From contig JBAUID010000208.1 of assembly GCA_049680625.1 (NCBI GenBank), forward strand, positions 1 through 24,537: a stretch of 24,537 nt of DNA, given 5' to 3'. The position numbers and the translations under genes were made by a program. Each line of letters starts with the position of its first letter. Position 1 is the first letter of the stretch. The stretch is from JAUIAI01 sp049680625 (GTDB lineage Bacteria; Pseudomonadota; Gammaproteobacteria; Burkholderiales; Burkholderiaceae_E). Of the stretch, positions 1 through 7,308 are shown one piece after another. A model generated the notes under the pieces. The model ran no database searches. It was not told the origin of the DNA and saw only the letters and a program-made list of their open reading frames with translations.

Positions 1-366
1 GGCAATCTGCCGGGCCAGTTCGTTAACCGACCATTGCGGCATATTGCCGCCTGCCTCGGTGTAGATCAATTGGCGCAGGTTGTCGGCACCGATGCGGTTC
101 GCCACGGATTTTGGTGGATTGGCAAAGCATCCGAATGGGCAGGCGAACCGCCACGAAGTATCCCCAAATGAGCGAATCACGACCAGGGTGTCCAGGGCTT
201 GCAAGAGGGCCGGGCCGGCGCCGGCATCGCTGGCAGCCAGCCGGGCGGCCTGGGCGGTGAGGTCCATCGGGTTGGCGCCAATGTGCGGATCGGGATTGGC
301 CTGATGTATCTGGCCACAGCCGACTAATACGGGTTGGCGGTCAGGTTGTTGAGTAATCGAGTCCAT
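1..366 (-). CDS. Thiolase-like / acetyl-CoA acetyltransferase family protein, 5' part only
   Basis: This frame is open from an ATG at 366 to the left edge (122 codons), so the gene continues outside the window. The translation starts MDSITQQPDRQPVLVGCGQI and contains GANPMDLTAQAARLAASDAG, a stretch around LDTLVVIRSF, ANRIGADNLRQLIYTEAGGN and then MPQWSVNELARQIA. This is the pattern of the N-terminal domain of SCP2/TLP-type thiolase homologues: a VGxGQ opening, an SPLD-like helix, a D-T-V-x-V-V strand and a tyrosine-rich GGNxPQ turn. The active-site region is beyond the edge, so activity cannot be judged. The gene diverges from rpsO and shares a 194 bp intergenic region with it. Known members act on acyl-CoA thioesters, which matches the beta-oxidation genes further right. 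Family assignment is fairly sure, substrate unknown. Confidence 0.72.
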   Translation of the reverse strand, partial: MDSITQQPDRQPVLVGCGQIHQANPDPHIGANPMDLTAQAARLAASDAGAGPALLQALDTLVVIRSFGDTSWRFACPFGCFANPPKSVANRIGADNLRQLIYTEAGGNMPQWSVNELARQIA

Positions 367-477
367 AATGGGTCTTTCGGTTGTTGGCCTTGGTTGCCGA
401 GTTCGGTGGCTGAGGTGGGCCATTCTGTTTCCGAGCGGGTTCCCCGGAGTCTAAATCAGGCCAAAATCAGTGCCTGC

Positions 478-499
478 GCCCGGTAAACCGGGCTATACT
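478..499 (+). promoter_or_regulatory. Putative rpsO promoter with a perfect inverted repeat in the spacer
   Basis: A good -10 hexamer, TATACT, lies at 494-499. Directly before it is a perfect 7-bp-arm inverted repeat, GCCCGGT-AA-ACCGGGC, at 478-493. The -35 region around 471-476 (TGCCTG) is poor. The predicted transcript would begin near 506 and carry a leader of about 55 nt. The inverted repeat could be an operator or simply an upstream hairpin; no regulator is identified. Confidence 0.45.
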
Positions 500-546
500 C
501 TCGCCCCTCAAGCACGTTACCGCATCCCAGTGGTATCGCAAGTCAA

Positions 547-552
547 TAAGGG
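547..552 (+). promoter_or_regulatory. Ribosome binding site of rpsO
   Basis: AAGGGA lies 8 nt before the ATG at 561 and supports that start. Confidence 0.6.
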
Positions 553-560
553 AAATAAAA

Positions 561-830
561 ATGTCAGTAGCCGATATCGATAAGGCGAAGATTCTCGCCG
601 AGCATGCCCGCTCCAAAGGGGATTCGGGTTCCACAGAAGTTCAGGTTGCGTTGCTCACCGCACGCATCAACGACCTGACTGAGCACTTCAAAACCCACAA
701 AAAAGACCACCACTCGCGCCGCGGATTGTTGCGCATGGTGAGTCGCCGCCGTAAGTTACTTGACTATCTGAAGTCACGAGATGTGGCCCGCTACCGGGAT
801 CTGATCGCGAAGTTAAGCCTGCGCGGCTAA
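561..830 (+). CDS. rpsO: 30S ribosomal protein S15
   Basis: An 89-residue protein, the normal length for bacterial S15. It binds the central domain of 16S rRNA and forms the bridge to the 50S subunit. Recognisable family segments are the GSTEVQVALLTARINDLTEH helix pair, the KDHHSRRGLLRMVSRRRKLL core (HHSRR and RRKLLDYL are diagnostic) and the C-terminal YRDLIAKLSLRG. The gene is followed by pnp after 193 bp, the classical rpsO-pnp order. In many gammaproteobacteria truB lies upstream; here a divergent thiolase-like gene does, so rpsO must use its own promoter. S15 often represses its own translation through a leader structure, but I cannot identify that element here. Confidence 0.97.
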   Translation: MSVADIDKAKILAEHARSKGDSGSTEVQVALLTARINDLTEHFKTHKKDHHSRRGLLRMVSRRRKLLDYLKSRDVARYRDLIAKLSLRG

Positions 831-855
831 TCGTGCCAGGCGGGCCAACCAGTCG

Positions 856-892
856 CGGCCCATATCGGCCCCATTCTCGGCCTCATTCGGCC
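856..892 (+). repeat. Degenerate short tandem repeat in the rpsO-pnp spacer
   Basis: CGGCC occurs four times, at 856-860, 866-870, 878-882 and 888-892, separated by CATAT, CCATTCT and TCATT. The spacing is 10, 12 and 10 nt, giving a rough unit CGGCCcCATT. It lies in transcribed, non-coding RNA between two genes known to be controlled post-transcriptionally. Confidence 0.5.
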
Positions 893-899
893 TGGATCA

Positions 900-953
900 C
901 CCCTGGAACACAGGGGGAATTGGGTGGTTGCGCTTATTTCCGGCCATCTGGCC
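900..953 (+). promoter_or_regulatory. Two hairpins in the leader of pnp (possible RNase-processing site)
   Basis: CCCCTG (900-905) can pair with CAGGGG (911-916) across a 5-nt loop, and GGCC (942-945) with GGCC (950-953) across ATCT. No U-run follows either, so they do not look like complete terminators. In Escherichia coli, pnp mRNA is cleaved by RNase III in a leader hairpin and then autoregulated by PNPase; these structures sit where such an element would be expected. The mechanism here is inferred, not shown. Confidence 0.35.
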
Positions 954-1010
954 ACCAACTAATTGCTGTATTAGCCGGCTTATCCATTGGGATAGTCCGT
1001 TGCGTCTAAC

Positions 1011-1015
1011 AGGAG
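1011..1015 (+). promoter_or_regulatory. Ribosome binding site deciding the GTG start of pnp
   Basis: AGGAG lies 8 nt upstream of GTG at 1024. No better ATG is present at the conserved N-terminus, so the GTG is accepted. Confidence 0.7.
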
Positions 1016-1023
1016 AGTAGATC

Positions 1024-3177
1024 GTGTTTGAAATCGCCAAAAAGACCTTTCAGTGGGGGAGCCACACGGTCACCATCGAAACCGGAGAAATTGCGCGCCA
1101 GGCTGCCGGTGCTGTTCTGGTCAACATGGATGACACCGTCGTTCTGTGCACTGTTGGAGCTCGTAAAGAAGCCAAGCCAGGTCAGGATTTCTTTCCGTTG
1201 ACTGTTGATTACGTCGAAAAATTCTATTCAGCCGGTCGTATACCGGGTGGATTCTTTAAGCGTGAGGGTCGTCCAACTGAACGTGAAACCTTGATTGCGC
1301 GTTTGACCGACCGCCCGATCCGCCCGTTGTTTCCGGCCGGATTTGTCAATGAGATTCAGATCATCCTGCAGGTGATGTCGGTTAATCCCGATGTGAACCC
1401 GGATATCCCGGCAATGATTGGTGCCTCGGCTGCATTGTCGATTTCAGGTGTGCCGTTTAATGGCCCGATTGGCGCAGCCCGGGTTGGCTACATCGATGGC
1501 CAATACGTACTGAATCCGTCGGAAGAGCAGGTCAATGAGAATTCGAAACTCGATCTGGTTGTTGCCGGCACCGACCAGGCCGTGTTGATGGTTGAGTCCG
1601 AAGCCCATGAGCTGCCCGAAGACGTGATGCTGGGCGCCGTCATGTTTGGCCACGAGCAACTGCAGACGGCAATTACCGCCATCGACGAATTAGTAGAAAC
1701 AGCTGGTAAGCCGGTATGGGACTGGAAAACACCCGAGGTTGATCAGGCTTTGTTGTCAAAGGTCGCGGCAGCTGGTGAAGCCCCGTTACGCGAAGCCTAC
1801 ACGATTCGCAACAAGCAAGAGCGTACGGATCGGATTCGCGCTGCTGTTAAATCGGCGCAAGAGCAAATTGCCGCCGCCGCGCAGTCTGCCGGTGAAGACG
1901 CGCCGGACGCCGGGGTTGTCAGCGACATGTTGCACGATCTCGAATCAAAAATTGTCCGTACCCAGATTCTCGCTGGTGAGCCGCGAATTGACGGCCGGGA
2001 CACGCGAACCGTTCGCCCGATTGCCATTCGCAGCAGCATTTTGCCCAGAGCACATGGCTCTTCTCTGTTTACCCGCGGTGAGACACAGGCGATTGTTGCT
2101 GCCACCCTTGGTACCTCGCGTGACGAACAAATCATCGATGCGGTAACCGGCGAGTACCGCGAACGTTTCATGATGCATTACAACTTCCCGCCGTTCTCGA
2201 CAGGTGAAACCGGGCGTTTCGGTTCACCCAAGCGCCGCGAAATTGGTCATGGCCGCCTGGCCAAGCGCGCCATTGCGCCGTTGTTGCCATCAGTCGAAGA
2301 CTTTGCCTACTCGATTCGCCTTGTCTCCGAGATTACTGAATCCAACGGTTCGTCATCAATGGCATCTGTCTGTGGTGGCTGTCTGGCTCTGATGGACGCC
2401 GGCGTGCCAATTAAAGCGCACGTGGCTGGTATTGCCATGGGCTTGATCAAAGAAGGCAACAAATTTGCCGTGCTGACTGACATCCTTGGTGATGAAGACC
2501 ACCTCGGTGACATGGACTTCAAGGTGGCTGGTACCGACGACGGGATTACCGCGCTGCAGATGGATATCAAGATCCAGGGCATTACCAAAGAAATTATGCA
2601 GGTTGCGCTGGACCAGGCCAAAGAAGCGCGTCAGCATATTCTGGTTGAAATGCGCAAGGCGGTTGGTGGTGCCCGCGAAGAGTTGTCTGATTTTGCGCCG
2701 CGGATGTACAAAATGAAAATCAATCCGGACCGTATTCGTGATGTGATCGGAAAAGGCGGTGCAACAATCCGCCAGATTACCGAGACCACCGGTACCCAGG
2801 TTGATATTCAGGACGATGGCCACATCACCATTGCTGCGGTTGACGGTAATGCTGCCAAGAAAGCCCAGAAAATGATTGAAGACCTGACGGCTGAAGTTGA
2901 AATTGGCCGCGTCTACGATGGCACGGTTCTGAAGATCCTGGACTTCGGTGCTATTGTCCAGGTGATGCCAGGGCGAGACGGTTTGCTGCATGTTTCGCAG
3001 ATTGCCAACGAGCGGGTTAATAACGTTAGTGATTACGTTACCGAAGGCCAGGAAATCAAGGTAAAAGTAATCGAGGCTGACGACAAAGGGCGTTTGCGTC
3101 TGTCGATGAAGGCTGTTGCCGAAGAAACTGAGGCACCGGCTGAAGGCGCAGGGTCAGAGTCACCCGCCCAGGGCTAA
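1024..3177 (+). CDS. pnp: Polyribonucleotide nucleotidyltransferase (PNPase)
   Basis: A 717-residue protein, close to the usual 700-720. PNPase degrades RNA 3' to 5' by phosphorolysis, forms a trimer and is part of the RNA degradosome. The order is first RNase PH domain (about residues 10-230, with FFPLTVDYVEKFYSAGRIPG and FKREGRPTERETLIARLTDR), a helical linker (240-310), the catalytic second RNase PH domain (about 315-545, with EPRIDGRDTRTVRPI, HYNFPPFSTGE and the MDFKVAGTDDGITALQMDIK motif carrying catalytic aspartates), a KH domain (DVIGKGGATIRQITETTGTQ) and an S1 domain (GAIVQVMPGRDGLLHVSQIA). The C-terminal tail is short, acidic and rich in Ala/Glu. Translation begins at GTG. It is probably co-transcribed with rpsO, with extra control in the structured leader. 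Confidence 0.98.
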   Translation: MFEIAKKTFQWGSHTVTIETGEIARQAAGAVLVNMDDTVVLCTVGARKEAKPGQDFFPLTVDYVEKFYSAGRIPGGFFKREGRPTERETLIARLTDRPIRPLFPAGFVNEIQIILQVMSVNPDVNPDIPAMIGASAALSISGVPFNGPIGAARVGYIDGQYVLNPSEEQVNENSKLDLVVAGTDQAVLMVESEAHELPEDVMLGAVMFGHEQLQTAITAIDELVETAGKPVWDWKTPEVDQALLSKVAAAGEAPLREAYTIRNKQERTDRIRAAVKSAQEQIAAAAQSAGEDAPDAGVVSDMLHDLESKIVRTQILAGEPRIDGRDTRTVRPIAIRSSILPRAHGSSLFTRGETQAIVAATLGTSRDEQIIDAVTGEYRERFMMHYNFPPFSTGETGRFGSPKRREIGHGRLAKRAIAPLLPSVEDFAYSIRLVSEITESNGSSSMASVCGGCLALMDAGVPIKAHVAGIAMGLIKEGNKFAVLTDILGDEDHLGDMDFKVAGTDDGITALQMDIKIQGITKEIMQVALDQAKEARQHILVEMRKAVGGAREELSDFAPRMYKMKINPDRIRDVIGKGGATIRQITETTGTQVDIQDDGHITIAAVDGNAAKKAQKMIEDLTAEVEIGRVYDGTVLKILDFGAIVQVMPGRDGLLHVSQIANERVNNVSDYVTEGQEIKVKVIEADDKGRLRLSMKAVAEETEAPAEGAGSESPAQG

Positions 3178-3196
3178 GCCCTGCGAGAGGTGCAAG

Positions 3197-3228
3197 AAAA
3201 AAAACCGGCTCATGCCGGTTTTTTTTTT
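3197..3228. terminator. Bidirectional intrinsic terminator between pnp and the convergent acyltransferase gene
   Basis: ACCGGC (3204-3209), loop TCAT, GCCGGT (3214-3219) makes a 6-bp stem flanked by an A-run on the left and a T-run of about nine on the right. It reads as a Rho-independent terminator on both strands. It follows the pnp stop by about 25 nt and the stop of the minus-strand gene (3236) by 16 nt. Confidence 0.93.
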
Positions 3229-3235
3229 GATAGTT

Positions 3236-4006
3236 TCAGGCGGTTTGACCGGCACCGGACGTGGAAGCTTCGGATGTATTTTCGGCGTCTTTCTCGCCTG
3301 CGGTTGCTCCGCCGACAGTTGCGCCAGCCGTTGTCTCCCGTGCGATAGGCCGGGCAGCAACCCGGGCGAAACTATCTGGTATCTGCTTGAGAAAAGCCAG
3401 GTCAGAGGTATTGGGACGCAGGGATGGGTGACGGGCGCAAACACTGGCGTACTTGTCGAGAACGTTGGCCACCATCAGGGTAAAACTGGAGTTCATCTCG
3501 TCGTAGTAGCGTGGCTCTGATGCGGGCGTCAGGCGCATGACCCGTTCGTAAAAAGCCTGATGATGTTTTTTTACTGCGGCAATTGCCCAGTCGCCGTTGA
3601 CCAATGCCACCATGATGTGATGTTTTAGTAACTGGAAGGTTAGCCGCTTGCCCATGGAAACGTAGGCCGGGTCAATGGCAAAACGGTTACCTGAAACAAC
3701 GCGCGCGTTGTATGGGAGGACACGGGGAATGATGTCGCCATAAACCTTGTGTTCAGGCAATAAGACCTCAGCAGCAGGTGAGAAGAACATACTGCGTACC
3801 GTGCCAACCAGATCGTTACCCATGAACAAGGCCCAGGACACCTGGTTCGGCGCGTCATCGTATTCATCAGCAAACATCCCGGATCGATTATCTGGTATTT
3901 CACCTTCGTTGGTATACGCTCGATACCGCAGTCTGAAGACTTCGTCTCGCAACTTCGCATCATTGACAATGCGAATGCTCAGTGGGCCAGGAGCCTTTTC
4001 TATCAT
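3236..4006 (-). CDS. FeeM/LuxI-superfamily N-acyltransferase-like protein (putative N-acyl amino acid synthase)
   Basis: A 256-residue protein. Residues about 10-160 carry the acyltransferase signature seen in FeeM-type N-acyl amino acid synthases and, more distantly, LuxI autoinducer synthases: VFRLRYRAY, an acidic FADEYDDAPN segment (45-54), GNDLVGTVRSMFF (63-75), an Arg-containing core strand (NRFAID, 107-112) and KKHHQAFYERV (146-156). Known relatives join an acyl group from acyl-ACP to an amino acid amine. There is no signal peptide. Residues 217-256 are a low-complexity tail rich in Ala, Thr, Gly and Glu, probably disordered. The start is 28 bp after the stop of the upstream GGDEF-EAL gene, so the two are very likely an operon. 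A generic GNAT acetyltransferase is the alternative. Substrates are unknown. Confidence 0.72.
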   Translation of the reverse strand: MIEKAPGPLSIRIVNDAKLRDEVFRLRYRAYTNEGEIPDNRSGMFADEYDDAPNQVSWALFMGNDLVGTVRSMFFSPAAEVLLPEHKVYGDIIPRVLPYNARVVSGNRFAIDPAYVSMGKRLTFQLLKHHIMVALVNGDWAIAAVKKHHQAFYERVMRLTPASEPRYYDEMNSSFTLMVANVLDKYASVCARHPSLRPNTSDLAFLKQIPDSFARVAARPIARETTAGATVGGATAGEKDAENTSEASTSGAGQTA

Positions 4007-4034
4007 TTTTGGTTAATTTCCATGAGTGACGTGT

Positions 4035-7000
4035 CTAAAGTGATGCTTCTGGCAGGCGGGAGTGTGCTTTGACAGCAGACAATATTGTTTTGAAACCGGG
4101 GTCTGGTTCCAGGGGCGCTTGCAGGCAGGTGCGAACCTTCTGGCCCAGGTGCAGGTCTTGGCTGCCGGCAGCAACTAGAATTTCTGGTAACGAAACCGGC
4201 CGGGCAAGGATGTGGCCTTGCCCGTAGTCAATGCCAATTGAGCGCAGCAACTTCAGGGTGGGAATATCTTCAACCCATTCAGCAATACATTCCATTTGCA
4301 GCTCGTGTGCCAGCAAGCCAATTGTCCGAATGATTGAGGCTGCAGAGCCTTTCTCTTTCAGCGAGTTAACAAATCGACCGTCGATTTTCAGGAAACTGGC
4401 TTGTACGTCGGTTAAAGAGGCAAAGTTCGAATAACCACTGCCAAAGTCGTCCAGCGCAATTCGTGCGCCGGTCTGACGAACAGCTTCGATGAATTTCACC
4501 ATCATGTAGATGTCTTGCATGGCAACCGATTCGGTCACCTCGAGAACAATACGTTGCGCAACGTGTTGATGCTTTTGAAGCAGGGCGATAACAAAAGTTT
4601 TAAAGAATTCGTCGTTCAGTGAACTACCCGACAGATTGACCGAGACAAACCTCAGCTCGCTGGCGGCGCTTTCGTTGTCACTCAGCCATTCCAGCGTACG
4701 ACGTAAGACCCATCGATCGATACACGCCATCTCACCGTTCTGCTCTGCAGCGGCAATCAGCGGGCCGGCGGGTACCAGATTGCTTTCGGAGCGGTGGCGC
4801 AACAAGATCTCACAAGCGAGTCTGCCCGAATTATTTAAGGCTACGATAGGTTGAGCCACCAGTTCGAATTCGTCGAATGTCGATTCGTCATGCAAGCGGG
4901 CAACCAGCGACAGTTCACTTCGTCTTTGTCGAACCAGTTGATTCGAATCGGCGCACATGACTACCTGATTGCGGCCTTTCCTTTTCGCTTCCTGGCAGGA
5001 ACGGTCCGCACCGGCAATCAGTTCAGCCTGAGACATTTCGGCAACCAGGTGAAATACGCCGATACTAGCCGTCACTGAGAAACTTTTGCCATCCAGGGCA
5101 AATGGTTCTTCGGTGATTGATTCCAGTGCCTTCCACGCGAGGCCTTCCTGGACGCTTTGATCTGCCGGGGGCAGCACAATGATGAATTCGTCACCACCAA
5201 GCCTTGAGATAATGGATTCCGGGCCAAGTGTTTCTTCAATACGGCGAACAACGTTCACCAGGACGGAATCACCGGCAGCATGCCCGAACATATCGTTGAG
5301 CATTTTGAAGCGGTCCAGATCGATGTAACACAAGGCGATATGCTCAATATCGCTGGACGACTCGAGAATTTTTGCCATCCGCGTGGACAGACCGAGTCGG
5401 TTCAAGGCGCCGGTTAACGGGTCATGCTCTGCCGCCTTGGCCAGTTGATCTTGTAACTGCATCTGGGCAGTAATGTCGGTTGCACTAGCTTCGTAAGAGT
5501 CTGGCTCGCCCCGGGCGAGAACCCGAAGCCAACGAATGCTTTCATGGCCCTGAACTTCAAAATCGAAGTCGCATTCGACACCGTGGGTTAGTTCCTGGCG
5601 GATGCGTTGCCGCAGATTGGCCGGAAACGCCACTTCCAGGCCCTCTGGGAGTCGATCGCGGTCCTCGATTGCGATTTGATGCTTATGATTGGTGGCAATA
5701 CCAAACATCCGGCCAAAGCCTTCGTTGTATCGCAGGATGTGACCATCAACCCCAATCGAAACCAGTCCGATCGGCACCGTGCGATAAACGTCTTCGTATT
5801 TGCCAAGCACTTCGATGGCATTGCTTTGGCTGTCGATACGTTTTTGGCGTTCTTTCGACAATGTGGTGCCAACGGCCATGCCGGTAAGAATGGCGGCAAT
5901 AAGTGACACTTGTTCCGCCCGGAACCAGGCAAAATTGCCGTGCACCAGCCCGATGGCATTCATGATTTCGAATCCCGAACCTAATGCGTCGCAGGCGATA
6001 CCCGCGATGAACCAGTACGTGGTGATATCGCGAGCCCGGGTTAAGCCGTAATACAGTGAGCACACAACAGCGGCCACGGTAACCGTTGCAATGACCCAAA
6101 GCGAGATTTGAAAAATCGGAAACGGTACAAAAAGTGCTGCAATCAGCAACACGCCGGATAGTTTCTGTACGACGTTCAGCACCGATGACAAAGCCGTACC
6201 GCTAATGATCTCCTTGAACAGGATTCTCACCAGCATCAGGGTAGCGAAGGGTAGCGCGAGATAGGTAAACTGGCGCAGCTTGATGCCGATCGGCGTGCCG
6301 GCAAGTTCGCCAAAGGCATAGTAATTGAATCCGGACTCCATCATCACAAAGCCGCAACGGGCCAACAGCCAAATGCCGAAGACCAGAAAGTGTGAGACGC
6401 GCCCGGAATTAGCCGCCGCAAACGCATACAGCGCCAGGAACATCAGCGCACCAACAAGCAAGATGGTGCGCTGTTCCGATTTGGATTGTGCTTCGGTGAA
6501 CTGACTGGGTTTCCACAGGGCTGCGCGAATCTTGGTAATGCCCAGCGGTTCGATTCGCATTACGATTTCGACCGGAGTCCACGACAAGAAGTCGGCAAGC
6601 CTGATTGAAAACCCGGGGAAGGCGCGCTGGGAGTTACTGTTTCTGGTTGACGCGCCGGCAAGCCCCGAGAACAACTCGGTACCGTCTTCAGCGTAGGCAA
6701 TAAAGTCGGCTCGCCCGATATTCTTTTCGAGAATATGGACTATCCGCTCTTGTAAGTCAGATCGTTGAGGGATGACAAATCTTGCCCAGACGGTCGGTGC
6801 ACTCAGCCCGGTACGATGTTGATCGCTGAATGGCAGGCCTTTGAGCTTTTCCCGCATCCGATTCGCCGTAGCCAGCGGTGCCGGGTCGTCGATGGCCTGG
6901 ATGGTGAGGTCTTCGGTGGCTGAGGAGCCACTATTCGTATACGAGAGGAACCAGGCTGCAAATACGGTAACGAGGGCGAACAAGATCCAGCCGGTACCGC

Positions 7001-7100
7001 GTAACAGCCAGCTGGACTGATGTTCGCCGTCCGGGGAATCATTCCCTGGAGCGCCGCTATCGAAAGTAAACCTGGAGAGCACGAAGTTGCCCGTTCCCAA
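4035..7100 (-). CDS. 7TM receptor-like protein with PAS, GGDEF and EAL domains (cyclic-di-GMP turnover)
   Basis: About 1021 residues. An N-terminal membrane anchor (36-53) is followed by a periplasmic 7TMR-DISMED2-like domain (65-200), about seven membrane helices (210-415), a PAS domain (435-550), GGDEF (555-715) and EAL (725-990). The cyclase motif GGDEF is intact at 635-639 with IDLDRFK metal-site residues; no RxxD inhibitory site precedes it. The EAL domain has EILLR in place of EALLR but keeps VNLS, EVTES, DDFGSG, LKID, AEWVED and YGQGH, so phosphodiesterase activity is plausible. The start is uncertain: the open frame offers TTG at 7100 and GTG at 7082, and no in-frame ATG before the first membrane segment. 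The FeeM-like gene follows 28 bp downstream. The ligand of the sensor domain is unknown. Confidence 0.93.
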   Translation of the reverse strand: MGTGNFVLSRFTFDSGAPGNDSPDGEHQSSWLLRGTGWILFALVTVFAAWFLSYTNSGSSATEDLTIQAIDDPAPLATANRMREKLKGLPFSDQHRTGLSAPTVWARFVIPQRSDLQERIVHILEKNIGRADFIAYAEDGTELFSGLAGASTRNSNSQRAFPGFSIRLADFLSWTPVEIVMRIEPLGITKIRAALWKPSQFTEAQSKSEQRTILLVGALMFLALYAFAAANSGRVSHFLVFGIWLLARCGFVMMESGFNYYAFGELAGTPIGIKLRQFTYLALPFATLMLVRILFKEIISGTALSSVLNVVQKLSGVLLIAALFVPFPIFQISLWVIATVTVAAVVCSLYYGLTRARDITTYWFIAGIACDALGSGFEIMNAIGLVHGNFAWFRAEQVSLIAAILTGMAVGTTLSKERQKRIDSQSNAIEVLGKYEDVYRTVPIGLVSIGVDGHILRYNEGFGRMFGIATNHKHQIAIEDRDRLPEGLEVAFPANLRQRIRQELTHGVECDFDFEVQGHESIRWLRVLARGEPDSYEASATDITAQMQLQDQLAKAAEHDPLTGALNRLGLSTRMAKILESSSDIEHIALCYIDLDRFKMLNDMFGHAAGDSVLVNVVRRIEETLGPESIISRLGGDEFIIVLPPADQSVQEGLAWKALESITEEPFALDGKSFSVTASIGVFHLVAEMSQAELIAGADRSCQEAKRKGRNQVVMCADSNQLVRQRRSELSLVARLHDESTFDEFELVAQPIVALNNSGRLACEILLRHRSESNLVPAGPLIAAAEQNGEMACIDRWVLRRTLEWLSDNESAASELRFVSVNLSGSSLNDEFFKTFVIALLQKHQHVAQRIVLEVTESVAMQDIYMMVKFIEAVRQTGARIALDDFGSGYSNFASLTDVQASFLKIDGRFVNSLKEKGSAASIIRTIGLLAHELQMECIAEWVEDIPTLKLLRSIGIDYGQGHILARPVSLPEILVAAGSQDLHLGQKVRTCLQAPLEPDPGFKTILSAVKAHSRLPEASL

Positions 7101-7276
7101 AAATTCATGAACCCTATGATTTTGTCGGGGTCAGTGAACTTTTTCGCCAAGCCACCGATACGCGGGCCTCATTAATGCTGAGCGGTATGCGAATCGGCCA
7201 TTCTGTGTGTCGCAAGCCAATTGCCGGGCGATTTCACCGTTTTGGATCTGCCGTCGGCAAAATTGCTGTAGACCGT

Positions 7277-7296
7277 CGGTGGCAACGTGGCCACCG
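7277..7296 (-). terminator. Possible terminator after the Nudix-MBL gene
   Basis: CGGTGGC (7277-7283) and GCCACCG (7290-7296) form a 7-bp stem with a 6-nt loop, just downstream of the stop at 7309. There is no immediate T-run on the minus strand, only ATTTTG about 12 nt later, so it is a weak candidate. Confidence 0.35.
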
Positions 7297-7308
7297 TTCG
7301 GCGGCGAC

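Noticed and set aside
2356..2991. 211-codon open frame antisense to pnp
   Set aside because: It lies wholly within pnp, whose protein is strongly conserved; the antisense translation shows no family features.
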